64,000 bases of DNA from Mesobacillus maritimus (GCF_019749255.1 NZ_JACWFH010000007.1:365158-429157); one strand, 5' to 3'; shown: positions 53,000-61,627, counted from the stretch's first letter. Translations and numbers: made by a program. Notes: generated by a model not told the origin, from the letters alone.

Positions 53000-53213
53000 G
53001 AAGAGTCATAAAGAAAATACATATAATCTATATCCTTTATTCCTTTTGGTTATAGGTGTTCTCGTAAAGGATTAGGATAAAGAAGGAAAAATGGCTTCGA
53101 AAGGCTTTATGCAAGGGATAAATACGCTATAATAAATGAAAGAATATTGCGAATAGAATACTTAAAATACCTAATCCGCGACTTTTGGTCGTTCTAACTA
53201 GGAGTGAAAAAGT

Positions 53214-54119
53214 TTGGATATCCGTCATTTAGAATACTTTTCAGAAGTTGCTGAGCATTTAAGTTTTACGAAAGCATCACAAACACTACATGTCACACAG
53301 CCTTCCATCAGTAAAGCCGTTAAAAATTTAGAGGATGAATTGGGGGTCCCGTTATTTTACCGTTCATCGAAACAATTAGAATTAACAGATGCAGGAAAAG
53401 CTGTTTTAATCAATGCACGAAAAGTACTAGAGGCCTTTAACAGCTTAACCTGGGAATTAACGGATATCATGGAGCTTAAAAGTGGTGAAATCAGAATTGG
53501 CATCCCCCCTATTGTTGGAGCTGCCTTTTTTTCAAAATTAATTAGTAGATTCAAAGAGAAATATCCACTCGTAAAAATAACCCTAACCGAGGTTGGGACA
53601 AAAAAAATAAAACAAGGCGTGGATGATGGTTCCTTGGATATTGGGTTAATCTGTACATTTCCCACTCAAAACAGCAATTTTGAAATCATTAAAGTGTTAA
53701 AGGACCCATTAATGTTAATCGTCCATAAAGATCATCCGTTAACCTCCAAACCAAAGGTCCATTTTTCTGACCTAGAGAACGAGCCGTTCATTTTATATCG
53801 AAAAGACTTTTCTCTTTATGATCTCATTATTGATGAATGCGTCAAAAATCATTTTCAACCCAATATTGTGTGTGAAAGTTCTCAGAAAGAATTTTTATTA
53901 GGAATGGTCGAGGGAAAGCTTGGCGTTGCCCTTTTGCCTAGTAAAATATGTGCTGGAATCAACACTTCGGAAGTGTCTGTCCTCCCTTTCAATGAATCAG
54001 TGGTCAATTTAGAGTTAGGGATGATCTGGAAGAAGAATAAATACCTTTCCTTTGCCGTTAGAGAGTTTATTATGACTTCGGAGGAATATCTTGAGGGACA
54101 AAATGAAGCAATCCGCTAA
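53214..54119 (+). CDS. LysR family transcriptional regulator
   Basis: 301 residues. N-terminal winged helix: MDIRHLEYFSEVAEHLSFTKASQTLHVTQPSISKAVKNLEDELG, the LysR signature, then a periplasmic-binding-like effector domain (SGEIRIGIPPIVG, DIGLICTFP, GMVEGKLGVALLPSK). Start is a TTG after AGGAGTG. Candidate promoter TTTATG-16-TATAAT at ~53106-53133. Divergent from malic enzyme, which is its likeliest target, and from its own promoter. Effector unknown. Confidence 0.88.
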   Translation: MDIRHLEYFSEVAEHLSFTKASQTLHVTQPSISKAVKNLEDELGVPLFYRSSKQLELTDAGKAVLINARKVLEAFNSLTWELTDIMELKSGEIRIGIPPIVGAAFFSKLISRFKEKYPLVKITLTEVGTKKIKQGVDDGSLDIGLICTFPTQNSNFEIIKVLKDPLMLIVHKDHPLTSKPKVHFSDLENEPFILYRKDFSLYDLIIDECVKNHFQPNIVCESSQKEFLLGMVEGKLGVALLPSKICAGINTSEVSVLPFNESVVNLELGMIWKKNKYLSFAVREFIMTSEEYLEGQNEAIR

Positions 54120-54181
54120 ATAACGGTGGAAACGAACCCTTACGAGAGGAGGCCAACGTCATCTTTTCAGTCATTGCCTTT

Positions 54182-54481
54182 TTGTCATTGATTACTGCGT
54201 TAGTAACTACTGTTATCGCAATAAAAGGAAACTACCGATTTTACTGGATTTCTGCGATTAGCATCTATATTTTCAGCTTTATTGCTGGTTTTTCAGTTGG
54301 TCAATTGACCATTGGACTTACATTTATTCCATTCATTTTGGCGTTAGCGTATACCTTTGGCTGGATAAAAACTAGAATACATAATGTTATGTTTGTTAGC
54401 TTAGGGATTCTTATCGGAGTTCTCATGGTTTTATTTGTGGATGATGCTTGGTTGTTTTTTCCACTTTGGTTTTGGGCTTAG
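54182..54481 (+). CDS. small membrane protein, uncertain start
   Basis: 99 residues from a TTG, three to four membrane helices (LITALVTTVIAIKG, FYWISAISIYIFSFIAGFSVGQL, FIPFILALAYTFGWI, MFVSLGILIGVLMVLFV) ending FPLWFWA. No family assigned. The only strong ribosome binding site, GAGGAGG, ends eight bases before an in-frame ATC at 54161; starting there would complete the first membrane helix with seven more residues. Either ATC is used, or an ATG has been lost, or the TTG is used from a distance. Follows the LysR gene closely. Confidence 0.55.
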   Translation: MSLITALVTTVIAIKGNYRFYWISAISIYIFSFIAGFSVGQLTIGLTFIPFILALAYTFGWIKTRIHNVMFVSLGILIGVLMVLFVDDAWLFFPLWFWA

Positions 54482-54546
54482 TTCTCGTTTATTGAAGAAA
54501 AAATATGATGCAACCATTAAAAAACAAATTCTATAGATAGAAAATC

Positions 54547-54575
54547 AAAGAACAGCCTTCAAACAGCTGTTCTTT
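54547..54575 (-). terminator. rrn-type terminator after the 5S relic
   Basis: AAAGAACAGC/GCTGTTCTTT on the minus strand. Both arms are the same as those of the terminator after the intact 5S at 63885-63916; the loops differ. Confidence 0.85.
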
Positions 54576-54579
54576 TCCT

Positions 54580-54680
54580 TTGCCTGGCAACTTTCTACTC
54601 TCAACTATCATTAATGCTGAGAAGCTTAACTTCAGTGTTCGTCATGAGAACGTGTGTGATTTTCTCGCTTTCTATCTATT
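54580..54680 (-). pseudogene. decayed 5S rRNA copy
   Basis: Aligns over nearly its full length with 5S rRNA. It begins TGCCTGGCAAC, keeps CTACTCTCA and GCTGAGAAGCTTAACTTC.GTGTTCG, and continues GAGAACG.GTGTGA. A block of about 15 bases (the CAGGGGGAAACCCCC region) is missing and many conserved positions are changed, so the folded 5S is lost. No 16S or 23S sequence is seen upstream of it (right side). Confidence 0.85.
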
Positions 54681-55075
54681 TTTTTTAGCCGAAGAATTGA
54701 TAGGTTTAGGGTGTATTTATAGGCTAAAGGAGCTAAATGAAGTTGGAAATTATTTCTAATATAATAAGAAGATCTTGTAGTGAATGAGAACGGGGATATA
54801 AAAGCATTATTCCATGATAAAGGTTATGTCTTGTATTGCCATTTTACCTTTTTCACAATTCTGTAACGGTGCGCAAATCCCCTATTAAATAAGGATTCAC
54901 TACGGTACACTGATGTAAATCAGAATAATAATGCTAAGGAAAAGTACGACTCTCGCTTCTCTATGTAACACTATGTAACTTAACTGTAATACTATTCTAT
55001 TTTATTCCTTCATAGTAATAGATTTAGATACAAGCTTATCAAAGCAAATCCAAATCAACTAGGAGGACTAAAATT
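54681..55075. other. non-coding gap between the 5S relic and the SleB-like gene
   Basis: About 395 bases. Where a 23S 3' end would be expected I find nothing that resembles it. No open frame worth reporting. The promoter of the hydrolase gene must lie in its right part. Confidence 0.5.
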
Positions 55076-55759
55076 TTGAAAAAATTAATGACTGTATTCA
55101 TAGTAGTTGCATCGTTCGCATTTGCTTCACCAGCATTCGGATATACCGTTAAATCAGGCGATACAATGAGTAGCATAGCACGAAACCACGGCGTAAGCTT
55201 ACAAGAACTTGCAGGGGCTAACCCCCAAATTAAAAATCTTGATTTTATCGTAGTCGGTGAAACCGTTCATTTAGAGGTACAAGCTGAAAGTGCTACTAAA
55301 TCTATTCCCACTGCGACAATCACTGTTGACAATGCCGACCCTGAAACATTGACAAAACAAAGACAGGAAACCAAGAAGCCTGAAAAAGTTGAAGTTGGTC
55401 TTTCAGATGCTGACATCGATTTACTAGCACGAATCGTTCGCGCCGAAGCACAAACTGAACCATTTGAAGGAAAAGTAGCCGTTGCAGATGTTGTCTTAAA
55501 CAGAGTAGAAAGCAGTAAATTTCCCGACACAGTAAAAGAAGTCATATATGCGCCCGGACAATTTCAACCAGTTGCAAATGGTGAAATCAATAAGCCAGCT
55601 GATGAGGAATCAGTTGAAGCAGTTATGACGGCTTTAACGGATAATGGAGACATTGCCGAAGACGCGTTATTCTTTTACAATCCTTCCATCGCGACGAACC
55701 GTTGGCTAGATTCTAGACAAACTGCGGTAGTCATCGGACAACATGTATTTAAAAATTAG
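55076..55759 (+). CDS. LysM plus SleB/CwlJ-type cell wall hydrolase
   Basis: 227 residues. Signal peptide (KKLMTVFIVVASFAFASPAFG) cleaved near residue 22, one LysM repeat (YTVKSGDTMSSIARNHGVSLQEL..., ~23-66), a Lys/Glu-rich linker, then a hydrolase_2 domain with the catalytic Glu in ARIVRAEAQTEPFEGKVAVADVVLNRV and YAPGQFQPV. Family members are lytic transglycosylases acting on cortex or vegetative wall (SleB, CwlJ, YkvT). The short LysM version fits a secreted wall or spore-cortex lytic enzyme. Start is a TTG nine bases after AGGAGG. Confidence 0.88.
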   Translation: MKKLMTVFIVVASFAFASPAFGYTVKSGDTMSSIARNHGVSLQELAGANPQIKNLDFIVVGETVHLEVQAESATKSIPTATITVDNADPETLTKQRQETKKPEKVEVGLSDADIDLLARIVRAEAQTEPFEGKVAVADVVLNRVESSKFPDTVKEVIYAPGQFQPVANGEINKPADEESVEAVMTALTDNGDIAEDALFFYNPSIATNRWLDSRQTAVVIGQHVFKN

Positions 55760-55844
55760 TGCATCGATCAAATCAATTGGCTCACCCCAAACGATTTGAT
55801 TTTACATAGATTGGTGGGAAGATAGCTTTCTGCCCCGACAAGGA

Positions 55845-55880
55845 ACCCCCAGTGAACAAACACTGGGGGTGAATTTTTTA
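55845..55880 (+). terminator. intrinsic terminator of the wall hydrolase gene
   Basis: ACCCCCAGTG/CACTGGGGGT stem with a 6-base loop, then GAATTTTTTA on the plus strand. The stem can also stop the convergent gene at 55886. Confidence 0.85.
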
Positions 55881-55885
55881 TCTAA

Positions 55886-56878
55886 CTAAAACAGCTCTCG
55901 AGCCAACAAACGATATACATTCAAACGCTTTTCTTGTGAATGAGGAATGCTGCAGATCATTGCCTCATCAAAACCATAGTGTTCTTGTTCATCTCTTAAT
56001 CTTTGAGCAATTTCTTTTACATCTCCAACTAAATGAAGCTTACGATTTTCTTTAATGGTCATTCGGTCCATTTCAGTTAATGGGTAATTCTGCGCCTCTT
56101 CAGGTGTTAGTGCTTGACCAATCCGACCTCTCATCAAATTTAATCGCGCAATATCTTGTGGGCCAGCTTCGAATTCAGCTTCTTCCCTTGTTTCTGCTGT
56201 GGTTACCATATAAGTAACACTTATTTCAGGTTTATCCATAAAAGCGGATGGCTGAAAATTGTATCGATATGCATCAAGGATTTCTGCAGTCATTTCTCCA
56301 TTAAAAAACTGAGCAAAAGAATAGCCTACCCCCATCCGACCTGCCCGGAGAGCACTGTTGCCACTTGAACCTAAGAGCCAGGCTTCTGGTAAAACAATCT
56401 GTGCTGGTGTGGCCGCTGTTTTATTATATAAGCTATCTTCGGGTACCTCGTCGTTTATCAACTTTAAGGCAGTATCAAATTTTTCATACATATTATGAAT
56501 CATCGGTTTGCGTCCTTCCGATAAGGCGTAAATCGAATAATTATCGCCTCCTGGAGCTCGGCCAGCACCAAAGTCAATTCTTCCTGGGGAAAAAGCACTT
56601 AAGGTTTTAAATACCTCCGCAAGCTTTAAAGGTGAATAATGCATCATCATGACGCCACCTGTTCCAATACGAAGCTTATTCGTTTTGGCCGCTAAATGGG
56701 CTGCTGTTACTTCGGGAGCAGAGCTGGCAAAAGCCTCTGTGCCATGATGTTCAGCCATCCACATGCGATAAAAACCTAATTCATCCGCAAGAACAGCAAG
56801 TTCTTCAGCATTTTTTAAAGCTTTCTGTGCTGTATTTCCTTTTGTTATCGGCGCTTGATCTAGTACACTTAATCTCAT
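55886..56878 (-). CDS. LLM class flavin-dependent oxidoreductase, paralogue
   Basis: 330 residues with the same layout as 24500-25507: LSVLDQAPITKGNTAQKAL, MAEHHGTEAFASSAPEV, RIGTGGVMMMHYSPLK, GRIDFGAGRAPGGDN and GSSGNSALRAGRMGVGYSFA. Luciferase-like flavin monooxygenase family; substrate unknown. AAAGGAAG precedes the ATG. Convergent with the wall hydrolase gene across a shared hairpin. Confidence 0.85.
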   Translation of the reverse strand: MRLSVLDQAPITKGNTAQKALKNAEELAVLADELGFYRMWMAEHHGTEAFASSAPEVTAAHLAAKTNKLRIGTGGVMMMHYSPLKLAEVFKTLSAFSPGRIDFGAGRAPGGDNYSIYALSEGRKPMIHNMYEKFDTALKLINDEVPEDSLYNKTAATPAQIVLPEAWLLGSSGNSALRAGRMGVGYSFAQFFNGEMTAEILDAYRYNFQPSAFMDKPEISVTYMVTTAETREEAEFEAGPQDIARLNLMRGRIGQALTPEEAQNYPLTEMDRMTIKENRKLHLVGDVKEIAQRLRDEQEHYGFDEAMICSIPHSQEKRLNVYRLLARELF

Positions 56879-57158
56879 TTTCTTTTACTTCCTTTCCCTG
56901 TTCGGTTTATGTTGCTTCAATGACATAACCGATGTGTTTCTTCTATATAAATCAATGATTTAATACTTCGTTATCTTCTTCATTATAATCCTTCCCCAAC
57001 ACAATTTCTAAAATCCTGTTCAGCGTACACACCAACAAAGTATCAACCACTTACCTTTTATATAATACCTATTAATTCCATCTATGGATTTGTCCTCCTA
57101 GTGCTTCTTCCGACTATTCATGTTACATTAATACACGTAGCAAATGAACAAACAAAAC

Positions 57159-57556
57159 ATGAAATGGTGAGTAATCGCGGCTCATGTTCCCATGAGTTGA
57201 GGAAAGTCCAGGCTCGCCCGGTGCTGAGATGCCCGGAGTGTTCGTGCCATCTGCAAAGGTGGGCAGCAGACTCTTGTGTCTGTTGACGGCGGAGAAATCA
57301 TGCTAAGTCCTTATCGGATATGCTGAGATTATCCTGAAAGTGCCACAGTGACGAGTTCTTCTGGAAACGGAAGAAATGGAACGGGTAAACCCCACGAGCG
57401 AGCAACCCAAACTTTGGTAGGGGCACCATCCTGAGGGAATTGAACCAAAGGGATGGATCGGTCAGATTGATCGATAGTCATATGATTACACCTGTTGTGC
57501 GAGAGTGGCATCGAATGCAGCACGCAGGAACAAAACCTGGCTTACAGCCATTTCAT
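57159..57556 (+). ncRNA. rnpB: RNase P RNA, B-type
   Basis: 398 bases. The ends pair as helix P1 (ATGAAATGG with CCATTTCAT, perfect). Conserved elements in order: GAGGAAAGTCCAGGCTC, CGGTGCTGAGATGCCC, GTGCCACAGTGACGA, GGTAAACCCCACGAGCGAGCAACCCAAA, TTTGGTAGGGG (tRNA CCA-binding loop) and GGAACAAAACCTGGCTTACAG. It processes tRNA 5' ends. No terminator lies between it and the SRP RNA that starts 68 bases later. Confidence 0.95.
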
Positions 57557-57623
57557 GCGCCGATTCATTTGTTGCAGATTTATTCTTACAACAATCACAT
57601 AGAACATCTGTCTAGCGGATACA

Positions 57624-57895
57624 TACCGTGCTAGACGGGGAGTTGGCGGTGCCCTGTTACCCGCAATCCGCCATAGCGGGGTTGAATTCCTACTTGAGGT
57701 AGAAACATGTAAGGTCTGCCTTGTGAAGATTGGTGTTGACAATTGGGTCCTACGCAATGGAAACCTATGAAATTGGTCAGGTCCGGAAGGAAGCAGCCAT
57801 AAGTAGAACTTTCTATGTGCCGTAGGGTAGCCTAGTTCGAGCTAAAGTTCACAAGTAACGCTTGGTTGTTTCTATCGATAGTAGGTGCACGGTGT
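57624..57895 (+). ncRNA. ffs: signal recognition particle RNA, large Bacillus type
   Basis: About 272 bases. Ends pair (ACCGTGC with GCACGGT). Alu-domain elements GGGAG.TGGCGGTGCCCTGT and CCGCAATCCGC sit at the 5' side, and the conserved helix-8 loop GGTCAGGTCCGGAAGGAAGCAGC is present, with CTAAAGTTCACAAGTAACGCTTGG near the 3' end. It scaffolds Ffh in membrane targeting. Also called scr in B. subtilis. Confidence 0.95.
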
Positions 57896-57912
57896 TACAT
57901 ATTGTAATAAAA

Positions 57913-57938
57913 AAAGACCCACTGGGTCTTTTTTTTTG
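57913..57938 (+). terminator. shared terminator of the rnpB-SRP RNA unit
   Basis: AAAGACCC/GGGTCTTT stem with a 3-base loop and nine T on the plus strand, 18 bases past the SRP RNA end. Confidence 0.9.
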
Positions 57939-58023
57939 CATACGTTTCAAATTTTATTTCAAATCTATTTAACTGGGAACCTTTTTAGAAAAAGGCTGAA
58001 TATTTTATATTCGTACTGGCCGT

Positions 58024-58503
58024 TTACTTTTCTACTTCAACCTTCTGCTCTTTTTCTTGATCCGTTTTAAATAAATTTTTCGAAACAGCATTTAATTTAT
58101 TTAAAAACCGATTGAAACCAAAGCCGACGAAAAAAGCAATGCTGATTTGGCCATACGGCGCGTTATCGAATTCAACAAATTCAACAAGGAAGATCCCACT
58201 CTGGATTAACGTCACGGCAATCACAGCAGTTCCCGTTGCAAAAATCGGGAAAAAGATGTACATAATCCAGACTCGGTAGTTCGTTAAATTGTCCCTCATA
58301 TAATGCGAGCAAAACATATACAAATGACGTAAAGAACCGCCTATGGACCCCGCAAAGAAGTAGTACAAAAAGATTTCGATATCGGATATGATGGGAAACG
58401 ATTTTTCTAGTTGTCCGGTCCAAAGAGCACCTACTGCTAAGAAACTACCGAAAAATAATAAGGATAGATACGTAAGGATGACCACTTTTAACCATTTAGG
58501 CAT
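58024..58503 (-). CDS. four-helix membrane protein, function unknown
   Basis: 159 residues. Membrane segments: VVILTYLSLLFFGSFLAVGALW, IEIFLYYFFAGSIGGSLRHLYMF, VWIMYIFFPIFATGTAVIAVTLI and ISIAFFVGFGFNRFL, then a charged C-terminus (KTDQEKEQKVEVEK). No family recognised. The start MPKWLKV follows GGGGGTG; the longer frame would begin inside the kinase gene. It lies 61 bases after the kinase stop on the same strand and may be co-transcribed with it. Confidence 0.6.
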   Translation of the reverse strand: MPKWLKVVILTYLSLLFFGSFLAVGALWTGQLEKSFPIISDIEIFLYYFFAGSIGGSLRHLYMFCSHYMRDNLTNYRVWIMYIFFPIFATGTAVIAVTLIQSGIFLVEFVEFDNAPYGQISIAFFVGFGFNRFLNKLNAVSKNLFKTDQEKEQKVEVEK

Positions 58504-58564
58504 TCCAGCACCCCCGGTAAGATACATATATCTTATGTAGAAGCGAGGAAAATGTTCAAATCCA

Positions 58565-59209
58565 CTATTTAAACCAGCCTTTTTCAACAATGCACTCTTC
58601 ATTTGTGTTTTTTACCACGATATCAAACTCCCGGCGATAAGGATGCATGAATAGTTCATATTGGATTCTACGTTCTACATGGGATTTCCTTAAATAATTG
58701 ATATCTGTTCCTCTTTCAGAAACATCACGGATACTTCTTCGCATCAACTCTGTTTCTCCGTCGGTATATATGTATATTTTTAAATCATATAGATTGAGAT
58801 TTGTGAAGGAGACAGTCATGCCTTCGACGATATTGATCTTGTTGTTTGCTGAAATGAAATGGCTCTTAGTAAAGTTTGTGCCTATTGTGTAAAAATCTAA
58901 ACCATTCCTAATCATTTGAATATCTCTTTCTAGTACGAAATGATTATGAGCAGCCGGATGACAAGCGGTCATTTTATCACGATGAAGTTCATGTTGATAT
59001 TCATATTCAATTGTCGTGTACTTCCTAAGGTGCGAGCCAATAATATAGGTGTCGGTGTTAATATAATTCACGTTCTCCTCACCCAAAAGGTTTATAAGTT
59101 TTTGGGCAAACGTTGTCTTCCCAGATGCCCCATGACCCGAAATTCCAACGATGATTCTTTTATTCTCGTTTCGAATGTAATTAGCAATCTCCTGTAAGAC
59201 CTTGTCCAT
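58565..59209 (-). CDS. P-loop kinase, uridine kinase / phosphoribulokinase-like
   Basis: 214 residues. Walker A GHGASGKTTFAQKL near residue 24, then YINTDTYI resembling the uridine-kinase D/Y motif, HPAAHNHFVLERDIQMI and NKINIVEGMTVSF, followed by R-rich RRSIRDVSERGT and a final helix. Typical of the phosphoribulokinase/uridine kinase group; the phosphorylated substrate is not known. Start at MDKVLQ five bases after GGAGG. Confidence 0.7.
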   Translation of the reverse strand: MDKVLQEIANYIRNENKRIIVGISGHGASGKTTFAQKLINLLGEENVNYINTDTYIIGSHLRKYTTIEYEYQHELHRDKMTACHPAAHNHFVLERDIQMIRNGLDFYTIGTNFTKSHFISANNKINIVEGMTVSFTNLNLYDLKIYIYTDGETELMRRSIRDVSERGTDINYLRKSHVERRIQYELFMHPYRREFDIVVKNTNEECIVEKGWFK

Positions 59210-59359
59210 ATTTTCCTCCATGTGTTTCGTTATGTAATTTTTATTGTATTTTTTTTTTTGTTGTTACGAACAAATATAATTGCAGTTCAAATTTTACTAT
59301 AAAATGATTGAACACTTAAAACTACTGAAAATGAATTGTTTATTTACCTAATCTTACTT

Positions 59360-59580
59360 CTATTCGCGTTATTTGTACTTCATTCGCGAAAAACTCTAGT
59401 CTATTTACACGAATCCTCATTCAATTCACGTAATTCCCCTTTCTATTCGCAAACGTCTTTTCTATTCACGTAATTTGCACTTCTATTCGCGAAAAACTCT
59501 GGTCTATTCACGCGAATCCTGGTTTAATACACGTAATTCCTCTTTCTATTCACAAACGACTTTCCTATTCCTGTCATATA
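59360..59580. repeat. phased 21-bp repeat array with a 103-bp higher-order unit
   Basis: Eleven copies of a degenerate CTATTCRCGnAATnC unit start at 59360, 59380, 59401, 59422, 59443, 59462, 59483, 59504, 59525, 59546 and 59565. Steps are 20-21 bp except two of 19 at matching places, so the five units from 59380 recur from 59483 with a 103-bp shift in exact register. Non-coding. A partial unit may precede it near 59340. Confidence 0.85.
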
Positions 59581-59608
59581 GAGAAATACTAAAGAACGCA
59601 CAATAAAA

Positions 59609-59645
59609 GGGACAATTAAAACCTTCTTAGAAGGTTAATTGTCCC
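59609..59645 (-). terminator. intrinsic terminator of the SDR/hydrolase operon
   Basis: 11-bp perfect outer stem GGGACAATTAA/TTAATTGTCCC with an inner CCTTCTTAGAAGG arm; it begins a few bases beyond the stop at 59651. Confidence 0.8.
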
Positions 59646-59650
59646 ACTTT

Positions 59651-60406
59651 TTACATTGCTCCCATTCCACCGTCGGCCCGATATTGGGCTCCTGTGATAA
59701 AGCTGCTTTCATCAGAGGCCAGGAATAAAACCAAGTTTGCGATATCGCTGGATTGCCCATAGCGTCTTAATGGAATGGTCTTAGCTAACCGTTCTTCATC
59801 GACGTTGAGTCCTTCCTCTAAGTCGCGGGCCATGCTGGTATTCACCGGTGATGGATGAACCGAGTTGACACGAACATTTGTTTTAGCAACTTCAATGGCA
59901 GCTGCTTTGGTTAACCCCACCACCGCATGTTTTGACGCGATATAAGGAGATAGCCGCTTACTTCCGTGAAGGCCTGAAACAGAAGAGGTGTTGATGACAC
60001 TCCCATATCCTTGCTTTGTCATGACAGGGAGAACATATTTCAACCCTAAAAATACGCCACGGGCATTCACATTCATCACTTGATCGAAGTCCTCGACACT
60101 TATATCAACAAGACGTCCCATTTTTCCAACGATTCCAGCATTGTTAAAAAACACATCAATCTTGCCAAACTGCTCGACGGTTTGATTGACGTAATTCTGA
60201 ACGTCCGCTTCTTTTGATACATCCGCTTGAATCGTTAACACTTCCCCGTATGATTCAAGTTCCTTTTTAACCTCCTGAAGAGCTTCTTCAAAGAGATCAA
60301 CTAAGATCACTTTCGCTCCTTCGCGAAGGAATCTTTCCGCCGTCACCTTCCCGATGCCGCCTGCTCCGCCTGTAATTAACGCAACTTTCCCTGCTAATCT
60401 TTCCAC
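59651..60406 (-). CDS. SDR family oxidoreductase
   Basis: 251-residue classical SDR: TGGAGGIGKV nucleotide motif, Asp in VILVDLF favouring NAD, NNAG, Ser in NTSSVSG and YIASK, then HPSPVNTSM. Ends GGMGAM. Start is GTG after GGGGG. It is 18 bases downstream of the alpha/beta hydrolase gene on the same strand, so the pair is probably one operon and may act on one substrate. Substrate unknown. Confidence 0.85.
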   Translation of the reverse strand: MERLAGKVALITGGAGGIGKVTAERFLREGAKVILVDLFEEALQEVKKELESYGEVLTIQADVSKEADVQNYVNQTVEQFGKIDVFFNNAGIVGKMGRLVDISVEDFDQVMNVNARGVFLGLKYVLPVMTKQGYGSVINTSSVSGLHGSKRLSPYIASKHAVVGLTKAAAIEVAKTNVRVNSVHPSPVNTSMARDLEEGLNVDEERLAKTIPLRRYGQSSDIANLVLFLASDESSFITGAQYRADGGMGAM

Positions 60407-60424
60407 TCCACTTCCCCCTATATT

Positions 60425-61264
60425 CTATTTTAATAGTTTTAATACCGACCGATAATGCGCGTTTACAAAAGGGATTACCTGTTCGGGTGCTTCAACATGA
60501 ATAAAATGACCTGTGTTAGGAATGATTTCTATTGTTGCATGTGGAAATTGCTCGTCCCTCGTTTTATAAGCAAAATCAGTTGGAATATACGGATCATTTT
60601 CTCCCCACAAAATCGTGACCGGCTTCTTAATCTGAGTAAGGTTTTGATAATGCTCTACTAATTCCAGATTCGCAGAGCGATATAATTCTAGAATCACATT
60701 ACGGGTTTCTTCTTTCTCAAAAATAGTGAAAAAGTCTTCAAGAATGTCTTCATCAACAGAAGGGATTTCCTTTTTCATATTGGTCATCCAGGCTTCCTTA
60801 TTGGCCATCGCCTCGACCACTCTTTCTCCTAATTCTGGTGTACGCCATTTTCTAGCAAGTGGATGCCATCTGTATCCCGGAACTAAACAGGTGTCACTAA
60901 TGATTAAACTTTCCACTTTCTCTGGGAATTCACAAGCCCACCGGAGCCCAATCATTCCACCCCAGTCATGGACCACAAGATGGACTTTCTCTAGAGATAA
61001 CGCTTCCATAAAATCAGAAATAAACGCAACATACTTCTCCCAAGTTGAACCATAAGGGAAACGATCACTTTGTCCAAAACCCGGAAGGTCAGGGGCTATA
61101 GACCGGAACCCTTGCGAAGCAATTTCCGGAATAAGATGCTTCCAAAGCATGCTTGATTCAGGTACTCCGTGGATAAGAAGTACAGCTGGGTCCGAGCTGG
61201 AACCTTCTTCTATGTAGGAAATACTTTGGTTTTTTAGCTGTAAGGTTTTTTTCGATAGCATCAT
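60425..61264 (-). CDS. alpha/beta hydrolase, epoxide hydrolase / dehalogenase-like
   Basis: 279 residues. The oxyanion motif HGVPESSMLW is of the epoxide-hydrolase HGxPE type, the nucleophile is Asp in VHDWGGMIG, and the His is in NTGHFIHVEAPE; GENDPYIP supplies the acid. An Asp nucleophile with adjacent Trp is shared by epoxide hydrolases and haloalkane dehalogenases; VP after HG favours the former. Cytosolic. GGAGAG precedes the ATG. First gene of a probable operon with the SDR. Confidence 0.78.
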   Translation of the reverse strand: MMLSKKTLQLKNQSISYIEEGSSSDPAVLLIHGVPESSMLWKHLIPEIASQGFRSIAPDLPGFGQSDRFPYGSTWEKYVAFISDFMEALSLEKVHLVVHDWGGMIGLRWACEFPEKVESLIISDTCLVPGYRWHPLARKWRTPELGERVVEAMANKEAWMTNMKKEIPSVDEDILEDFFTIFEKEETRNVILELYRSANLELVEHYQNLTQIKKPVTILWGENDPYIPTDFAYKTRDEQFPHATIEIIPNTGHFIHVEAPEQVIPFVNAHYRSVLKLLK

Positions 61265-61536
61265 GTTCTCTCCTTAAGATATTGTCAATTTCCAATAGAT
61301 TAAATATTTAGTTAAATTGTACCATTTAATAGGTGAAAAGTGATGAAGTATTTTAATATCGTCTGGTGAAAACATATGGTTTTACATAGATATTAATATA
61401 CATTGTTGGCACTTTTGTTAGCTATTCGCAAATTTATAATATCTTCTAGTTACCTAAAAACCTTCTTTCTATATGGATTCTACACCGTATATGTTTTTGG
61501 AGACGGACCTAACAGTTTTTTTTTTGAAAATGAAAA
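61265..61536. other. non-coding gap upstream of the hydrolase/SDR operon
   Basis: About 270 bases, strongly AT-rich, with a 10-base T run near 61515-61525. I see no gene and no clear promoter pair; the hydrolase promoter should lie in its left part on the minus strand. Confidence 0.5.
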
Positions 61537-61569
61537 AAGCCTCACTCCCATTAAAAATGAGTTAGGCTT
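61537..61569 (-). terminator. intrinsic terminator of the small membrane protein gene
   Basis: AAGCCT.ACTC.ATT/AAT.AGT.AGGCTT stem with two mismatches and a six-T run on the minus strand; 59 bases beyond the stop. Confidence 0.7.
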
Positions 61570-61627
61570 AATATTAATTGTTTTAAGAAGATAAATGAAG
61601 AAGGTTATCTATCTCTCCCTATGTGAA

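Noticed and set aside
57101..57757. Several 60-70 codon frames on both strands over the RNase P and SRP RNA genes
   Set aside because: They coincide with structured RNA genes whose bases are conserved for folding, so the frames are incidental.
59360..59580. CRISPR array
   Set aside because: Units are contiguous, with no unique spacers, and no cas genes are present.
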